Part shown: positions 55,332 through 63,552 of the stretch, piece after piece
Position numbering within the stretch: the stretch's first letter is position 1
Layout of the letters: every line of letters starts with the position of its first letter
NCBI GenBank assembly: GCA_008501635.1
Contig: QQUJ01000019.1
Coordinates: 149,863-213,862 of the forward strand
Direction of reading: 5' to 3'
Length of the DNA: 64,000 bases
Source: Pseudomonadota bacterium
Lineage (GTDB): Bacteria > Pseudomonadota > Gammaproteobacteria > QQUJ01
Translations under genes and position numbers: made by a program
The notes under the pieces: model-generated
The model's input: only the letters and a program-made list of their open reading frames with translations
Told to the model about the DNA's origin: nothing
The model's database searches: none

Positions 55332-57185
55332 CTAACTGAGACCCAACCGGCCCAATGTGTCCTTGCTGGGCTTGCCTGCCTTGTCCCAGCCACGTACCGC
55401 ATAGTACTCCGGCAGCATCTCCGGCAGGCGGTTGACCATTCCCTTGGCGGGTCCCGTCTTGGCCCCTTCCTTCAGGATCCGCGGCGGCAGATTGTCGTCG
55501 GCGCTGGTCAGGCCGGAGGCCAGATTGAACTGGCGCTCCATGTTCCAGATCCGCTCGCCGGCTTCCGCCAGTTTCTCCACACTCCAATCGCCCTCGCAGG
55601 CCGTACCCATCTGGGGGGCGATATCGGCCAGGGTCCAGGCGAAGGAGGTAAAGACGCAGAGGCCCGTCGAATCCCAGGCTGCCGTGGCATCCTGGAACGC
55701 TTTCACCAGTTCCGCCTTGCCCTCGGCGGCATGTGGATCGGTCTTCACCGGAATGCCCAGTATCTCCGAGGCGATGGTGTAAGCGCGCAAATGGCAGGCG
55801 CCGCGGTTGCTGGTGGCGTAGGCCAGTCCGATGCCCTGGATGGCGCGCGAGTCGTAGGCGGGGAATTCCTGGCTCTTGACCGACATGGAGAGTTCGCCGT
55901 GGCCGTATTTCTCGCACAGTCGCCGCGAACCCAGGGCGAGTTCCTTGCCGAAACCCTCACCCTTGGCGGTCATCTCGACGGCCTTCGCCAGATCCTCCGC
56001 CGAGCCGAAGCGCAGCGACATCCCACCGGTAATCTTGTCGTCGATGGCACCGATGTCGTAGAGCTCCATGGCGGCGGCCACGGTGGCGCCGAAGGAGATG
56101 GGATCCATCCCGTGCTCGTTGCAGATGAAGTTGGTGTAGGTCAATGCGTCGAGATCGTCTACTCCGGTGTCGGCGCCCAATGACCAGGCGTTCTCGTACT
56201 CCAACCCGCCCGAGGCACCCCAGTACCTGGGATTGTTTTTCACCGTGAAGTGGTTCTGGTCGACCTTCGAAATACGGCCACAGGCGATGGTGCAGCCAAA
56301 GCACGCCTGGTTGGTCACCAGGTTGGCCTTGCCGTCGGTGGGCCGGGGTTCATGCATCGCCTCCCCGGAGATCTTGCTGGCGCCCTCGAACTGCACATCG
56401 CGATGGTTGCGGGTGGGCAGGGCGCCGACCTCGTTGATCACGTTCATCAGCACCTGGGTCCCATAGGTGGGCAGACCCTGTCCGGTGACGGGATTGTCGA
56501 CCAGGATCTTTTTCGCGGCGGACGTCGCCTCCATGAAACCTTTGATGTCGCGTATGCCTGCCACACCTTGGGTGCCGCGCACGGCGATGCATTTGAGGTT
56601 TTTCGAACCCATTACCGCACCCACGCCCGAACGCCCGGCGGCGCGATGCAGATCGTTGACCACGCAGGCGTAGAGCACCTGATTCTCCCCGGCCACGCCG
56701 ATGGAGGCGATACGCATCTGCGGATCCTGGTGACGGGCGTGGATCCACTCCTCGGTCTCCCAGGTCGATTTGCCCCACAGTTCGTCAGCGGGCAGCAACT
56801 CGGCCTTGTCGTTCTCGATGTGCAGGTAGACCGGGGATTTCGCCTTACCCTCGATAATGATCATGTCCCAGCCGGCAAACTTGAGCTCGGGACCGAAGTA
56901 ACCACCCGAGTTGGAGCAGGCGATTGCGTTGGTCAATGCGCCCTTGGTGATGACCGAGTAGCGCCCACCTGTCGATGCCAGGGTACCGGTCAAGGGACCG
57001 GTGGCGAAGATCAGCTTATTCTTCGGTGAGAGTGGATCGGTCTTCGGATCCATCTCCTCCACCAGATACTTGGTGGCGAGACCGCGCTGGCCGATGTATT
57101 GCTGCGCCCACTCCATATTGAGGGGCTCGGGGGTGCAGGTGCCTTTGCTGAGGTCTACCCGCAGTATTTTTTTCTGCCATGCCAT
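55332..57185 (-). CDS. aorB: Tungsten-containing aldehyde:ferredoxin oxidoreductase (AorB)
   Basis: Oxidises aldehydes to acids (or reduces acids) at a tungsten bis-pterin site. The protein has 617 residues. [4Fe-4S] ligands are Cys295, Cys298, Cys302 and Cys510 (ACFGCTIAC and STGLC). Pterin-binding stretches are GPLTGTLASTGGRYSV, NSGGYFGPELKFAGWD and RAAGRSGVGAVMGSKNLK. The GGLEYENAW segment carries the active-site glutamates. It lies between the ferredoxin (20 bases upstream) and the FAD subunit. Tungsten rather than molybdenum is inferred from the family. Confidence 0.95.
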   Translation of the reverse strand: MAWQKKILRVDLSKGTCTPEPLNMEWAQQYIGQRGLATKYLVEEMDPKTDPLSPKNKLIFATGPLTGTLASTGGRYSVITKGALTNAIACSNSGGYFGPELKFAGWDMIIIEGKAKSPVYLHIENDKAELLPADELWGKSTWETEEWIHARHQDPQMRIASIGVAGENQVLYACVVNDLHRAAGRSGVGAVMGSKNLKCIAVRGTQGVAGIRDIKGFMEATSAAKKILVDNPVTGQGLPTYGTQVLMNVINEVGALPTRNHRDVQFEGASKISGEAMHEPRPTDGKANLVTNQACFGCTIACGRISKVDQNHFTVKNNPRYWGASGGLEYENAWSLGADTGVDDLDALTYTNFICNEHGMDPISFGATVAAAMELYDIGAIDDKITGGMSLRFGSAEDLAKAVEMTAKGEGFGKELALGSRRLCEKYGHGELSMSVKSQEFPAYDSRAIQGIGLAYATSNRGACHLRAYTIASEILGIPVKTDPHAAEGKAELVKAFQDATAAWDSTGLCVFTSFAWTLADIAPQMGTACEGDWSVEKLAEAGERIWNMERQFNLASGLTSADDNLPPRILKEGAKTGPAKGMVNRLPEMLPEYYAVRGWDKAGKPSKDTLGRLGLS

Positions 57186-57205
57186 TTTCGCGTTCCTCCT
57201 TCAGA

Positions 57206-57688
57206 TCAGGCTTGAGCTGCTGCGGGTTGGGCACCGGTCTTGGCAGCCCAGGCGCGCATGCGGTCGAGTCCGGTGGTGTCAGCATCGATATAGGTGATCG
57301 CACCGGTGGGACAGGCTTTCACGCAAGCCGGATCCCCGCCGCACAGATCGCACTTGATGACCTTGCCGGAGTGAGCCTGGTAGTTGATGGTGCCAAACGG
57401 ACAGGCGATGGTGCAGACTTTGCAACCCACACAGCGGGCCACGTTGACCTCCTTGGCGCCCGTTGAGAGGTTGTTGCTGATGGCATCGACGGGACATGCC
57501 TGCATGCACCACGCTTCGGCGCATTGGGTGCAGGTGTAGGGGACGAACTTACCGTCGGCGTGGAACTGAAATACACGAATACGCGATCGGGCGGGGTTGA
57601 TAACCCCCTCGTTCTCCAGAGAACAGGCCATCTCGCACTGCAGGCAACTGGTGCACTTGGACGGTTCGATATGAAGGGACCTAAGCAT
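57206..57688 (-). CDS. aorA: Four-cluster ferredoxin subunit, probable AorA
   Basis: An iron-sulfur protein of 160 residues. Sixteen cysteines fall in four groups (12/15/18/22, 53/56/61/65, 86/89/92/96, 113/116/122/126), enough for four [4Fe-4S] clusters in the DMSO-reductase-B-type fold. It is the first gene of the aor cluster. In Aromatoleum the equivalent subunit polymerises into a conducting filament decorated by AorB. The frame runs to 57730, but ATG 57688 sits behind a perfect GGAGGAGGA. An Ala-rich tail ends the protein. Confidence 0.9.
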   Translation of the reverse strand: MLRSLHIEPSKCTSCLQCEMACSLENEGVINPARSRIRVFQFHADGKFVPYTCTQCAEAWCMQACPVDAISNNLSTGAKEVNVARCVGCKVCTIACPFGTINYQAHSGKVIKCDLCGGDPACVKACPTGAITYIDADTTGLDRMRAWAAKTGAQPAAAQA

Positions 57689-57899
57689 TCTCCTCCTCCT
57701 TATTGTTTTGAAAATCGTCCTCCCCGTCACAGCTGGGCATCATGGTCGGCTGCGCGGCGAGGCGTTCGGGTACTGACGTGGTGACGGTTGTAAAAATCCG
57801 ACTATTTCCGTTAGGTTCAGCTCCTGATTATTTAAAAGAACCCAATGATTTCTAATTGTTTTTGTTTTTGACAAGCCGTTGCTTGTGATGAGCGATTGC

Positions 57900-57905
57900 T
57901 ATACT
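57900..57905 (+). promoter_or_regulatory. Candidate -10 box upstream of moaD
   Basis: TATACT lies 53 bases before the moaD ATG in an AT-rich stretch. TTGCTT (57879-57884) is 15 bases upstream and TTGACA (57868-57873) 26 bases upstream, so neither is an ideal -35. The same 270-base gap must also hold the aorAB promoter on the other strand. Confidence 0.35.
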
Positions 57906-57957
57906 CCGATAACTATAGACCTCCTGTTGGACATATCTAGCAGAAGCATAGGTAGCC

Positions 57958-58209
57958 ATGAAGATTAAAGTAAAGCTCTTTGCCACCCTGTCGCAATACC
58001 TGCCTTCGGGCGCCTCCGGTAACCAGGTGGAAATGGCCATACAGGAGGGAACCAGCACCCAACGCATGATCGATCAGTTCAATCTGCCACCTCGACTCGC
58101 GCATCTGGTACTCGTCAACGGCACCTTCATCCCCCCTGAAGAACGCACTCGGAAATTGCTGGAGGAGGGCGATGAATTGGCCATTTGGCCGCCGATCGCC
58201 GGCGGGTAG
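57958..58209 (+). CDS. MoaD-family sulfur carrier protein
   Basis: A beta-grasp protein of 83 residues ending in IAGG, the Gly-Gly tail that is thiocarboxylated to donate sulfur for the pterin dithiolene. It shows MKIKVKLFATLSQYLP, TTxxMIDQFNLP-like helix and DELAIWPPIAGG. It is divergent from aorAB. In known aor loci MoaD homologues accompany the structural genes, so it probably serves the tungsten cofactor. No MoaE, MoeB or transporter gene is present. Confidence 0.92.
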   Translation: MKIKVKLFATLSQYLPSGASGNQVEMAIQEGTSTQRMIDQFNLPPRLAHLVLVNGTFIPPEERTRKLLEEGDELAIWPPIAGG

Positions 58210-58238
58210 ACCCGGTGGCGGTAGTCATCGAACGTGAG

Positions 58239-58505
58239 ATGGCCATCACCTGGGAGGATTTTCAACGCATACTCCCCACCGCAGCTGGACAGTGTCCCTT
58301 CACCGTTGGCCGGCGCACCGCCATCGTCGAATTCCAACCCGGCGAACAGTTCAGCGTGACGCTCGGCCCGACCCGGCAGCGACGGATCGCCCTGCTCAGC
58401 CTGCCCGCTACACCGACCAGCATTGAGTACCATGGCGAACAGACAGCACGTTTCAAAGCATTCCTCGAACGCTTCGACCGCTACTTTCAGCGTGGCGGCG
58501 GTTGA
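58239..58505 (+). CDS. Hypothetical protein next to moaD
   Basis: An 88-residue soluble protein starting MAITWEDFQRILP. It contains PFTVGRRTAIVEFQPGEQFSVTLGPTRQRRIALLSLP and ends FLERFDRYFQRGGG. The start may be GTG 58215 instead. It lies 29 bases after moaD, in the same direction, so it could be part of the same transcript. I do not recognise the family; it may be specific to tungsten oxidoreductase loci. Confidence 0.6.
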   Translation: MAITWEDFQRILPTAAGQCPFTVGRRTAIVEFQPGEQFSVTLGPTRQRRIALLSLPATPTSIEYHGEQTARFKAFLERFDRYFQRGGG

Positions 58506-58566
58506 CACCGGTTGCGCAGCAGAGCCTGATCGGCGGCATCCAGATGACACGCGCCGGAGCAAGATC

Positions 58567-59427
58567 CTAGGAGTGACTCATCACCGTCGCTGCCACCTGG
58601 TGTAACCTGCCCACTGCCGGCGCTATCAGGGGATTGTTCGACGAACTCGGATACACCACGTAGACGGGCTGCTGGAAACTCGGAGCGTGCGATACAGGAA
58701 ACACCCGCCCCTGTTCGATCAGCTCCCGCACCAGACGGTGTGGAAAATAGCCCGAGCCGCCATCCGTCAGGATACGCTGCAGCCCCAGCCAGCCGATCCC
58801 CACAATCACGCGCGGACTGCTCAGTTGGGGCAGGCCGCCGCTGATCTGTGCCAGAAACTCAGGCCCCCAGTCGACGTGGACATAGCGATCGGGATTGGGC
58901 GTGTGGCACTCCTCTTCAGTGCTCGTCACCAGAATGAGTTCCTCTTCGAACAGGCGTTCGACTTTCAGGGCTGGTCGGCTCTGCGGTGTGTACATGACGC
59001 CGATATCCAGACTGCCATCGACGAGTTCCTGCATCAGTCCCTCTTCAAAGCCGATGTGCGCCCTGATTTGCACATCGGGGATCTCCACACTGAGGGCATT
59101 CAGCCACTTGAGCAGCAGACCCTCCCACAATCCGAAGCGTCCCCCCACGGCCAGCGATCCCTCGAAGGCTTGAGCTACGCCCACTTCGTGACGGGCACGC
59201 TCCAGCGTCTGCACCATATTGGCGGCGTAGCGCAGGAAACGTCGCCCCGCGGCGGTCATGGTCGCCCCCGCTTTGTTGCGCACGAAAAGCTCACAGCCCA
59301 GATAGCTCTCCAACGAGCTGATTCTTCTGCTCACGGCCGCTTGCGTAATATGCAAGGTTTTGGCCGCACGAACGAAACTGCCGGTATCGACCACCTTGAG
59401 AAAGGTGCGCGCAAATTCAATGTCCAT
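58567..59427 (-). CDS. LysR-family transcriptional regulator
   Basis: A 286-residue regulator. The N-terminal helix-turn-helix is MDIEFARTFLKVVDTGSFVRAAKTLHITQAAVSRRISSLE, followed by a periplasmic-binding-type effector domain (from about 85). ATG 59427 follows AGGTGG; the frame runs 10 residues further upstream without a better site. It is divergent from the hemerythrin-like gene across 120 bases that hold a palindrome. It could control that gene, the aor genes or both. Confidence 0.92.
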   Translation of the reverse strand: MDIEFARTFLKVVDTGSFVRAAKTLHITQAAVSRRISSLESYLGCELFVRNKAGATMTAAGRRFLRYAANMVQTLERARHEVGVAQAFEGSLAVGGRFGLWEGLLLKWLNALSVEIPDVQIRAHIGFEEGLMQELVDGSLDIGVMYTPQSRPALKVERLFEEELILVTSTEEECHTPNPDRYVHVDWGPEFLAQISGGLPQLSSPRVIVGIGWLGLQRILTDGGSGYFPHRLVRELIEQGRVFPVSHAPSFQQPVYVVYPSSSNNPLIAPAVGRLHQVAATVMSHS

Positions 59428-59453
59428 CGGTCCACCTACACCCATTTGATATG

Positions 59454-59473
59454 ACAATATTTAATATTATTGT
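59454..59473. promoter_or_regulatory. Palindrome in the LysR-hemerythrin intergenic region
   Basis: ACAATA (59454-59459) and TATTGT (59468-59473) form a perfect inverted repeat around an AT-only centre. It contains the T-N11-A pattern of LysR sites and lies 27 bases before the LysR start, the classic place for an autoregulatory operator. Confidence 0.6.
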
Positions 59474-59547
59474 TGATTATTTATCGTTTGTGTAATTGAT
59501 GGTACGAGGATAGTGTGAGGTCGTAGCGTAGTCGGCGGAAAGGTCTT

Positions 59548-60054
59548 ATGGCGCGGTTTCTCGAACATCTCCTGCAGGATCATCAGGACTATGACGCACA
59601 GTTGACGTTCCTGGATAGCATTGTGCGCGACATCGAGCTTGAGGAACCCCTCGACTACACCGAACTCGTGGAATTGATGGCCTATCTCAGACCCGGCCTG
59701 TCAGGCAGCCACTGCGCGGAGGAGTGGATGATCTGTGATCGACTTGCCGAACAAACCGGTTCACCGCGCTTGGTTGTCGAGGTACTGAAAAATCTGCATC
59801 GATCCGTCGCCGATAAGGGGGCTGCACTTGAAACCATAGCCCTCGCCGCGCAGTATGGTCATGTGGTCGCAGCGGATGAAATCAGGCGGCGCGCCGAGGC
59901 CTTTAGTACAGAGTTTCGCAAGCAGATTGTCCTGGAAGAGCGCGCCATCTTCCCGCTGGTCAACGGTGTGCTGCATGAGGACGATTGGCGGGCGATCGAG
60001 CAAACGATCCGTGTCAGCATCGATCATAGGATCAGCGAGCGCGGCAGGCATTAA
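59548..60054 (+). CDS. Hemerythrin-like (HHE-type) protein
   Basis: A helical protein of 168 residues similar to hemerythrin HHE cation-binding domains. Candidate ligands are His12 (LLQDHQDYD), His57 with Glu60/Glu61 (SHCAEEWM), His86 (NLHRSVADKG), His107 and Glu132 (VLEERAIFPLV). The second HxxxE region is imperfect, so iron binding is likely but not certain. It is divergent from the LysR gene. Possible roles are oxygen, NO or iron sensing, or iron-sulfur repair beside the oxygen-sensitive Aor system. Confidence 0.78.
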   Translation: MARFLEHLLQDHQDYDAQLTFLDSIVRDIELEEPLDYTELVELMAYLRPGLSGSHCAEEWMICDRLAEQTGSPRLVVEVLKNLHRSVADKGAALETIALAAQYGHVVAADEIRRRAEAFSTEFRKQIVLEERAIFPLVNGVLHEDDWRAIEQTIRVSIDHRISERGRH

Positions 60055-60156
60055 ATTCGTCAATCACCCTCTCGTTTGCCGAGCATACGCCAAGCCCTGC
60101 TGTGATGTGGGGCAGCACCGGCGGTCCCTGTTCCTGGGATCCCGGCATTCGCTAGA

Positions 60157-60342
60157 ATGAAAAGCGACATGAACAAGCAAACCGAGCAACCTTCACCAAC
60201 TTGTCACTCGTGCCAGACAGAAATCAATCCTTCCGAGATGCTCACCCAGGAAGTCGTCGATTACCTGCTGCATTTCTGCGGTTACGCGTGCTACGCGGAG
60301 TGGCGCGCATCCGGCAACCCTGACTCACAGGATCACCATTAA
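60157..60342 (+). CDS. Small zinc-ribbon protein, DUF3330-like
   Basis: A 61-residue protein with two cysteine pairs: CHSC near the N-terminus, and the CGYAC pair in HFCGYACYAEW. The order of motifs (CxxC, Glu/Ala linker, YLLHFCGYACY) matches DUF3330 proteins. The start may be 60157 or 60169. It is immediately before sdhB. It may bind zinc; function unknown. Confidence 0.72.
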   Translation: MKSDMNKQTEQPSPTCHSCQTEINPSEMLTQEVVDYLLHFCGYACYAEWRASGNPDSQDHH

Positions 60343-60347
60343 AACCA

Positions 60348-61040
60348 ATGCGCTTTTCCATTTATCGCTTTAACCCCGAAACCGATACCGCTCCCCACAT
60401 GCAGGACTACGAGCTGGAGGTCGGGCCGGAGATGATGGTCCGGGAGGCACTGATCCGGATCAAGGCCGACGATGAAACGCTCAGTTTCCGCCACTCCTGC
60501 GGCGAGGGCGTCTGCGGATCGGATGCGCTGAATATCAATGGCCGCAACCTGCTGGCCTGCATCACGCCGGTGGTGTCCCTCAAAGAGCCGGTGCAGATCC
60601 GTCCGTTGCCGCTGCTGCCCGTGATCAGGGATCTGGTGGTCGACATGGAGCCCTTCTTCCACCAATACCGTATGGCGCGCCCCTACCTCATCAACACTAC
60701 TGCACCACCCGAGAAGGAACGGCTCCAATCCCCGCAGGAGCGCGAACGCCTGGACGGGCTCTACGAATGCATCCTCTGCGCGGCCTGCTCTACGTTCTGC
60801 CCCTCATGGTGGTGGAATCCGGACAAGTACCGCGGGCCGGCCGCGTTGCTGCAAACCTGGCGCTTTCTCACCGACAGTCGTGATCAGGCAACCGACGCAC
60901 GCCTGGATGAATTGGAAGGGCCGTACAAGCTCTTTCGGTGCCGCACCATCATGCACTGCACCGATGTTTGCCCCAAGGGGCTCAATCCTGCCCAGGCCAT
61001 CGGCCACATCCGCGCGTTGATGGTCCGCCAGAGCGTATAA
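60348..61040 (+). CDS. sdhB: Succinate dehydrogenase/fumarate reductase iron-sulfur subunit, orphan
   Basis: A 230-residue SdhB with all cluster ligands: [2Fe-2S] Cys51, Cys56, Asp59 and Cys71; [4Fe-4S] Cys141, Cys144, Cys147 and Cys208; [3Fe-4S] Cys151, Cys198 and Cys204. The Asp at position 59 is as in E. coli SdhB. No sdhA, sdhC or sdhD lies beside it; the neighbours are small zinc and hypothetical proteins. Either the operon is split in this genome or this is a paralogue with another partner. Confidence 0.92.
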   Translation: MRFSIYRFNPETDTAPHMQDYELEVGPEMMVREALIRIKADDETLSFRHSCGEGVCGSDALNINGRNLLACITPVVSLKEPVQIRPLPLLPVIRDLVVDMEPFFHQYRMARPYLINTTAPPEKERLQSPQERERLDGLYECILCAACSTFCPSWWWNPDKYRGPAALLQTWRFLTDSRDQATDARLDELEGPYKLFRCRTIMHCTDVCPKGLNPAQAIGHIRALMVRQSV

Positions 61041-61043
61041 GTC

Positions 61044-61316
61044 ATGGGTCACCGCAACACGGCAGCGACACCACAGCGCCCCCTGCGTCCCGGCTGCACC
61101 TACAGCAACGGTTCATTCGGCGGCAACTGGGAGGTGCGACGCATCCTGGCGATAGAGGCGCCCTGTGACGAGCAACCCGCGGCCAACATCACCTATCAGG
61201 TGGTGGTCGGCCATCACCGGCGCAAGAAAGCGCACTGCACCTGCATCGATTTCAACCAGTGGGCACGCTATCGTGTGGAACGGAACGAAACCACCTGGTA
61301 TCGGGTCGAGTTCTGA
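61044..61316 (+). CDS. Hypothetical protein after sdhB
   Basis: A 90-residue protein. The N-terminal Arg/Pro-rich stretch is followed by a segment rich in beta-type residues (WEVRRILAIEA, ITYQVVVGHHRRKKAHCTCIDFNQWARYRVERNETTWYRVEF). Three cysteines lie at about 18, 41 and 69, with a C-T-C pair at 69/71. It begins 3 bases after the sdhB stop, so it is probably translated with it. No family recognised. Confidence 0.55.
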   Translation: MGHRNTAATPQRPLRPGCTYSNGSFGGNWEVRRILAIEAPCDEQPAANITYQVVVGHHRRKKAHCTCIDFNQWARYRVERNETTWYRVEF

Positions 61317-61361
61317 CCCTGCCACCCCGATTCTGCACATCGAGGTAACGGCTCGCGCTTG

Positions 61362-62219
61362 TCAGGACGACGTCCACCGCACCAGCGCCTGCAACTGATC
61401 CCGCATCGACACGCGCGGCAGATTCACACTGCCGCCATGACCGGCAAGAACCCACTCGAATTCATACTCGAGCAGCCGCTCCAGCGAGCGCGTCTGTTCG
61501 GCCCACGAATGCCAGCAGGCATCCCGGAAGGCGACGAGGCGTTGTTTGGCGAAGCTCCACGCCAACGAATCACCGCTGAACAGGAAGGTGTCCTCCAGCA
61601 GATAGACCACGCTGCCCGCCGTGTGTCCGGGCACCGGAATCGCCTGCCAACCGGGAAGCGGCTGTATGACGCTCCCGCCGCGCAACAGATGGTTGGCAAA
61701 CGGCGCCGCGTCCGCGTCCCGTTCATGGATCCACACCTGCGCCCCGAAAGCCTTTGCGTACTTTTCAGCATCCGCCACATCGTCGCGATGCGTCAGAAAG
61801 ATATGATCCAGTCCGTGATGGGCGGAGATGAACGCATTCACCCGCCGACTCCAGCGCGGTGCATCGATGAGTACGTTGCCGCTCGGGCGTTCGACAAAGT
61901 AGGCGTGTGCACCGTAGGAGCTTCGCGCGTTGTAGCCGCAGCGGTAGACACCCGCTGCGATGGCGTGCGGGAACAGATCGGGGGGCGGGGAGCCGCCCGA
62001 CTCGCGCCGCACCGATGCGGTGGGGCAGACCAGCACAGCCCGCCACGCCGCCTCGATCTCCGTCTCGGTAACCGGCTGACGGACGAACACGCACTGACCC
62101 GCGCGGTGCTCGATCAGTTCGGGTGCCACGGAATGCGAGGCGCCGCAATCGATGCAACGGCGGTCGATATACCAGTCGCCGGGTGCATTTCCAGGATGGC
62201 GATCCGAATCCTCTTCCAT
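61362..62219 (-). CDS. Metallo-beta-lactamase-fold hydrolase with a ferredoxin-like N-terminus
   Basis: A 285-residue protein. Residues 15-70 (YIDRRCIDCGASHSV ... GQCVFVRQPVTETEIEAAWRAVLVCPTASVRR) look like a ferredoxin-like domain, with CIDC, a later Cys and CPT. The MBL domain follows, with the metal motif THRDDVAD, VPGHTAGSVVYLLED, FSGDSLAW and AGHGG. MBL proteins of this kind with a 4Fe-4S-type N-terminus occur in many bacteria and plants; substrate unknown. The start is placed at 62219 (MEEDSDRHPG); the frame extends 80 residues further upstream without support. Confidence 0.78.
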   Translation of the reverse strand: MEEDSDRHPGNAPGDWYIDRRCIDCGASHSVAPELIEHRAGQCVFVRQPVTETEIEAAWRAVLVCPTASVRRESGGSPPPDLFPHAIAAGVYRCGYNARSSYGAHAYFVERPSGNVLIDAPRWSRRVNAFISAHHGLDHIFLTHRDDVADAEKYAKAFGAQVWIHERDADAAPFANHLLRGGSVIQPLPGWQAIPVPGHTAGSVVYLLEDTFLFSGDSLAWSFAKQRLVAFRDACWHSWAEQTRSLERLLEYEFEWVLAGHGGSVNLPRVSMRDQLQALVRWTSS

Positions 62220-62480
62220 GTTTCTCTTCCGGCTGCGCAGTCCCCTCACCACAGCGTAGATCGTGTCAACCCGAATCTCCAAAACGCCAACAGAGTAGTG
62301 ATCTCGAAAGGGGCGCTGGCGCAGCGCCACCTCTCCTGCCGCTTTGGAAGCGGCGTGACTCAAACCGAGCAATGAGGGCAGACAAGTGCGACTTGCGCCG
62401 GTTGCAATCACGTGGCTGGAATAGGTTCGCTGCATATCTGCTACATTGTCACGAAGCATCGACTTCAGGCTGATCGCGCC

Positions 62481-62732
62481 ATGTATTCAAGAGCCGGTTT
62501 TTCCCCCATCTGCAAGAAATGCCAGTGCCCACTGGAACTGGACACCTACGCCATCGATACCGTCACCTGCCAGAACAAACACACCTTCCTGTTCACGTGT
62601 CCGCAATGCGGCGGCTTCAATGCCACGGCCATGGCCAACATTCCCCGGGACCAATGGCATCAGTTCGTACCGGAAGATCAGCTGGACGAAATCATGTCGA
62701 AATACAACGCCGCCGTAAAAAAGTACAATTGA
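62481..62732 (+). CDS. Zinc-ribbon protein of unknown function
   Basis: An 83-residue protein with three cysteine pairs: CKKC (residues 11-14, plus Cys16), Cys30, and CPQCGG (about 40-45). A helical tail follows (IPRDQWHQFVPEDQLDEIMSKYNAA). The frame reaches 62412, but ATG 62481 leaves a compact zinc-binding domain. It precedes the DUF2520 gene by 25 bases. Confidence 0.68.
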   Translation: MYSRAGFSPICKKCQCPLELDTYAIDTVTCQNKHTFLFTCPQCGGFNATAMANIPRDQWHQFVPEDQLDEIMSKYNAAVKKYN

Positions 62733-62757
62733 ACAGACACAGGGGAAGGGCGAGTCA

Positions 62758-63552
62758 TTGAACGTTGTCATCGTCGGCCGCGGTCGAGTGGGCCGGGGGC
62801 TTGCATCTGCGCTGCAGGGGACTGAGCACCCATCGGTGTTGATCCCTGGACATGCCTTCGACGCGGATGCTGTGACGAAAGCCGACGTGATCGTGCTGGC
62901 CGTGCCGGATGCCGCGATTGCCACCTGCGCCGAGCACATCGCCGCCGTAGGCAACCGGGATGCGTCGATCCTGCACTGTGCCGGGGCGCGGGGCGTGGAC
63001 GAACTCATCGCCTGCCGGAAAGCCGGGTTCCCGGTCGGCGTCATGCATCCGCTCGCATCCTTTTCCGACGCTCCCAAAGGCCCAAGTTTCGAGGGCGTAG
63101 CGTTCGTGATCGCCGGCGATGCCGGCGCTGTCGGATCCGCAGCGACCATCGCACGCAGCATCGGAGCTGTCCCGTTGACGGCACCCATCCACGGACCGGC
63201 CTATCACGCCGTCGCCTCGCTGGTTGCCAATGGCGCCGCGGCGTTGGTCAACGCCGCCGTCCCCGCGCTGGAACAACTCGGTTTGACGCGCCAGCAGTCG
63301 GAACACGCCTTGGGTGCTCTGCTGGGAACGGTGGCGGAGAACGTGCGCGAAGTCGGCGTGCCGCGCGCCTTGACCGGCCCCATCATGCGCGGCGATGCGC
63401 AGACCGTCGCAGCCCACCGCGCAGCACTCGGGGAAAGCGCACCGCTGACCGCGCAGGCTTACGAGGCGGTCGTTCCCCTGATCCTGCGCTGCGCCACCGA
63501 CCTCGGACTTTCCAGCGCACAGGCGCAAGCCATAGCGCGAGCTCTCGAGTAA
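62758..63552 (+). CDS. Rossmann-fold and DUF2520-domain protein
   Basis: A 264-residue protein with an N-terminal NAD(P)-binding fold (VVIVGRGRVGRGLASAL; VIVLAVPDAAI) and a C-terminal helical DUF2520 domain (about 140-264, GPAYHAVASLVANGAAALVNAAVPALEQLGL). Similar proteins are related to ketopantoate or prephenate dehydrogenases, but the substrate is unknown. It begins with TTG 62758 behind AGGGGAAGGG, with no ATG nearby, which is an uncommon but well-supported start. Confidence 0.85.
   Translation: MNVVIVGRGRVGRGLASALQGTEHPSVLIPGHAFDADAVTKADVIVLAVPDAAIATCAEHIAAVGNRDASILHCAGARGVDELIACRKAGFPVGVMHPLASFSDAPKGPSFEGVAFVIAGDAGAVGSAATIARSIGAVPLTAPIHGPAYHAVASLVANGAAALVNAAVPALEQLGLTRQQSEHALGALLGTVAENVREVGVPRALTGPIMRGDAQTVAAHRAALGESAPLTAQAYEAVVPLILRCATDLGLSSAQAQAIARALE

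Noticed and set aside
57868..57905. Consensus TTGACA with TATACT as a sigma-70 promoter for moaD
   Set aside because: The spacing is 26 bases, too long for that pair; retained only as a weak -10 candidate.
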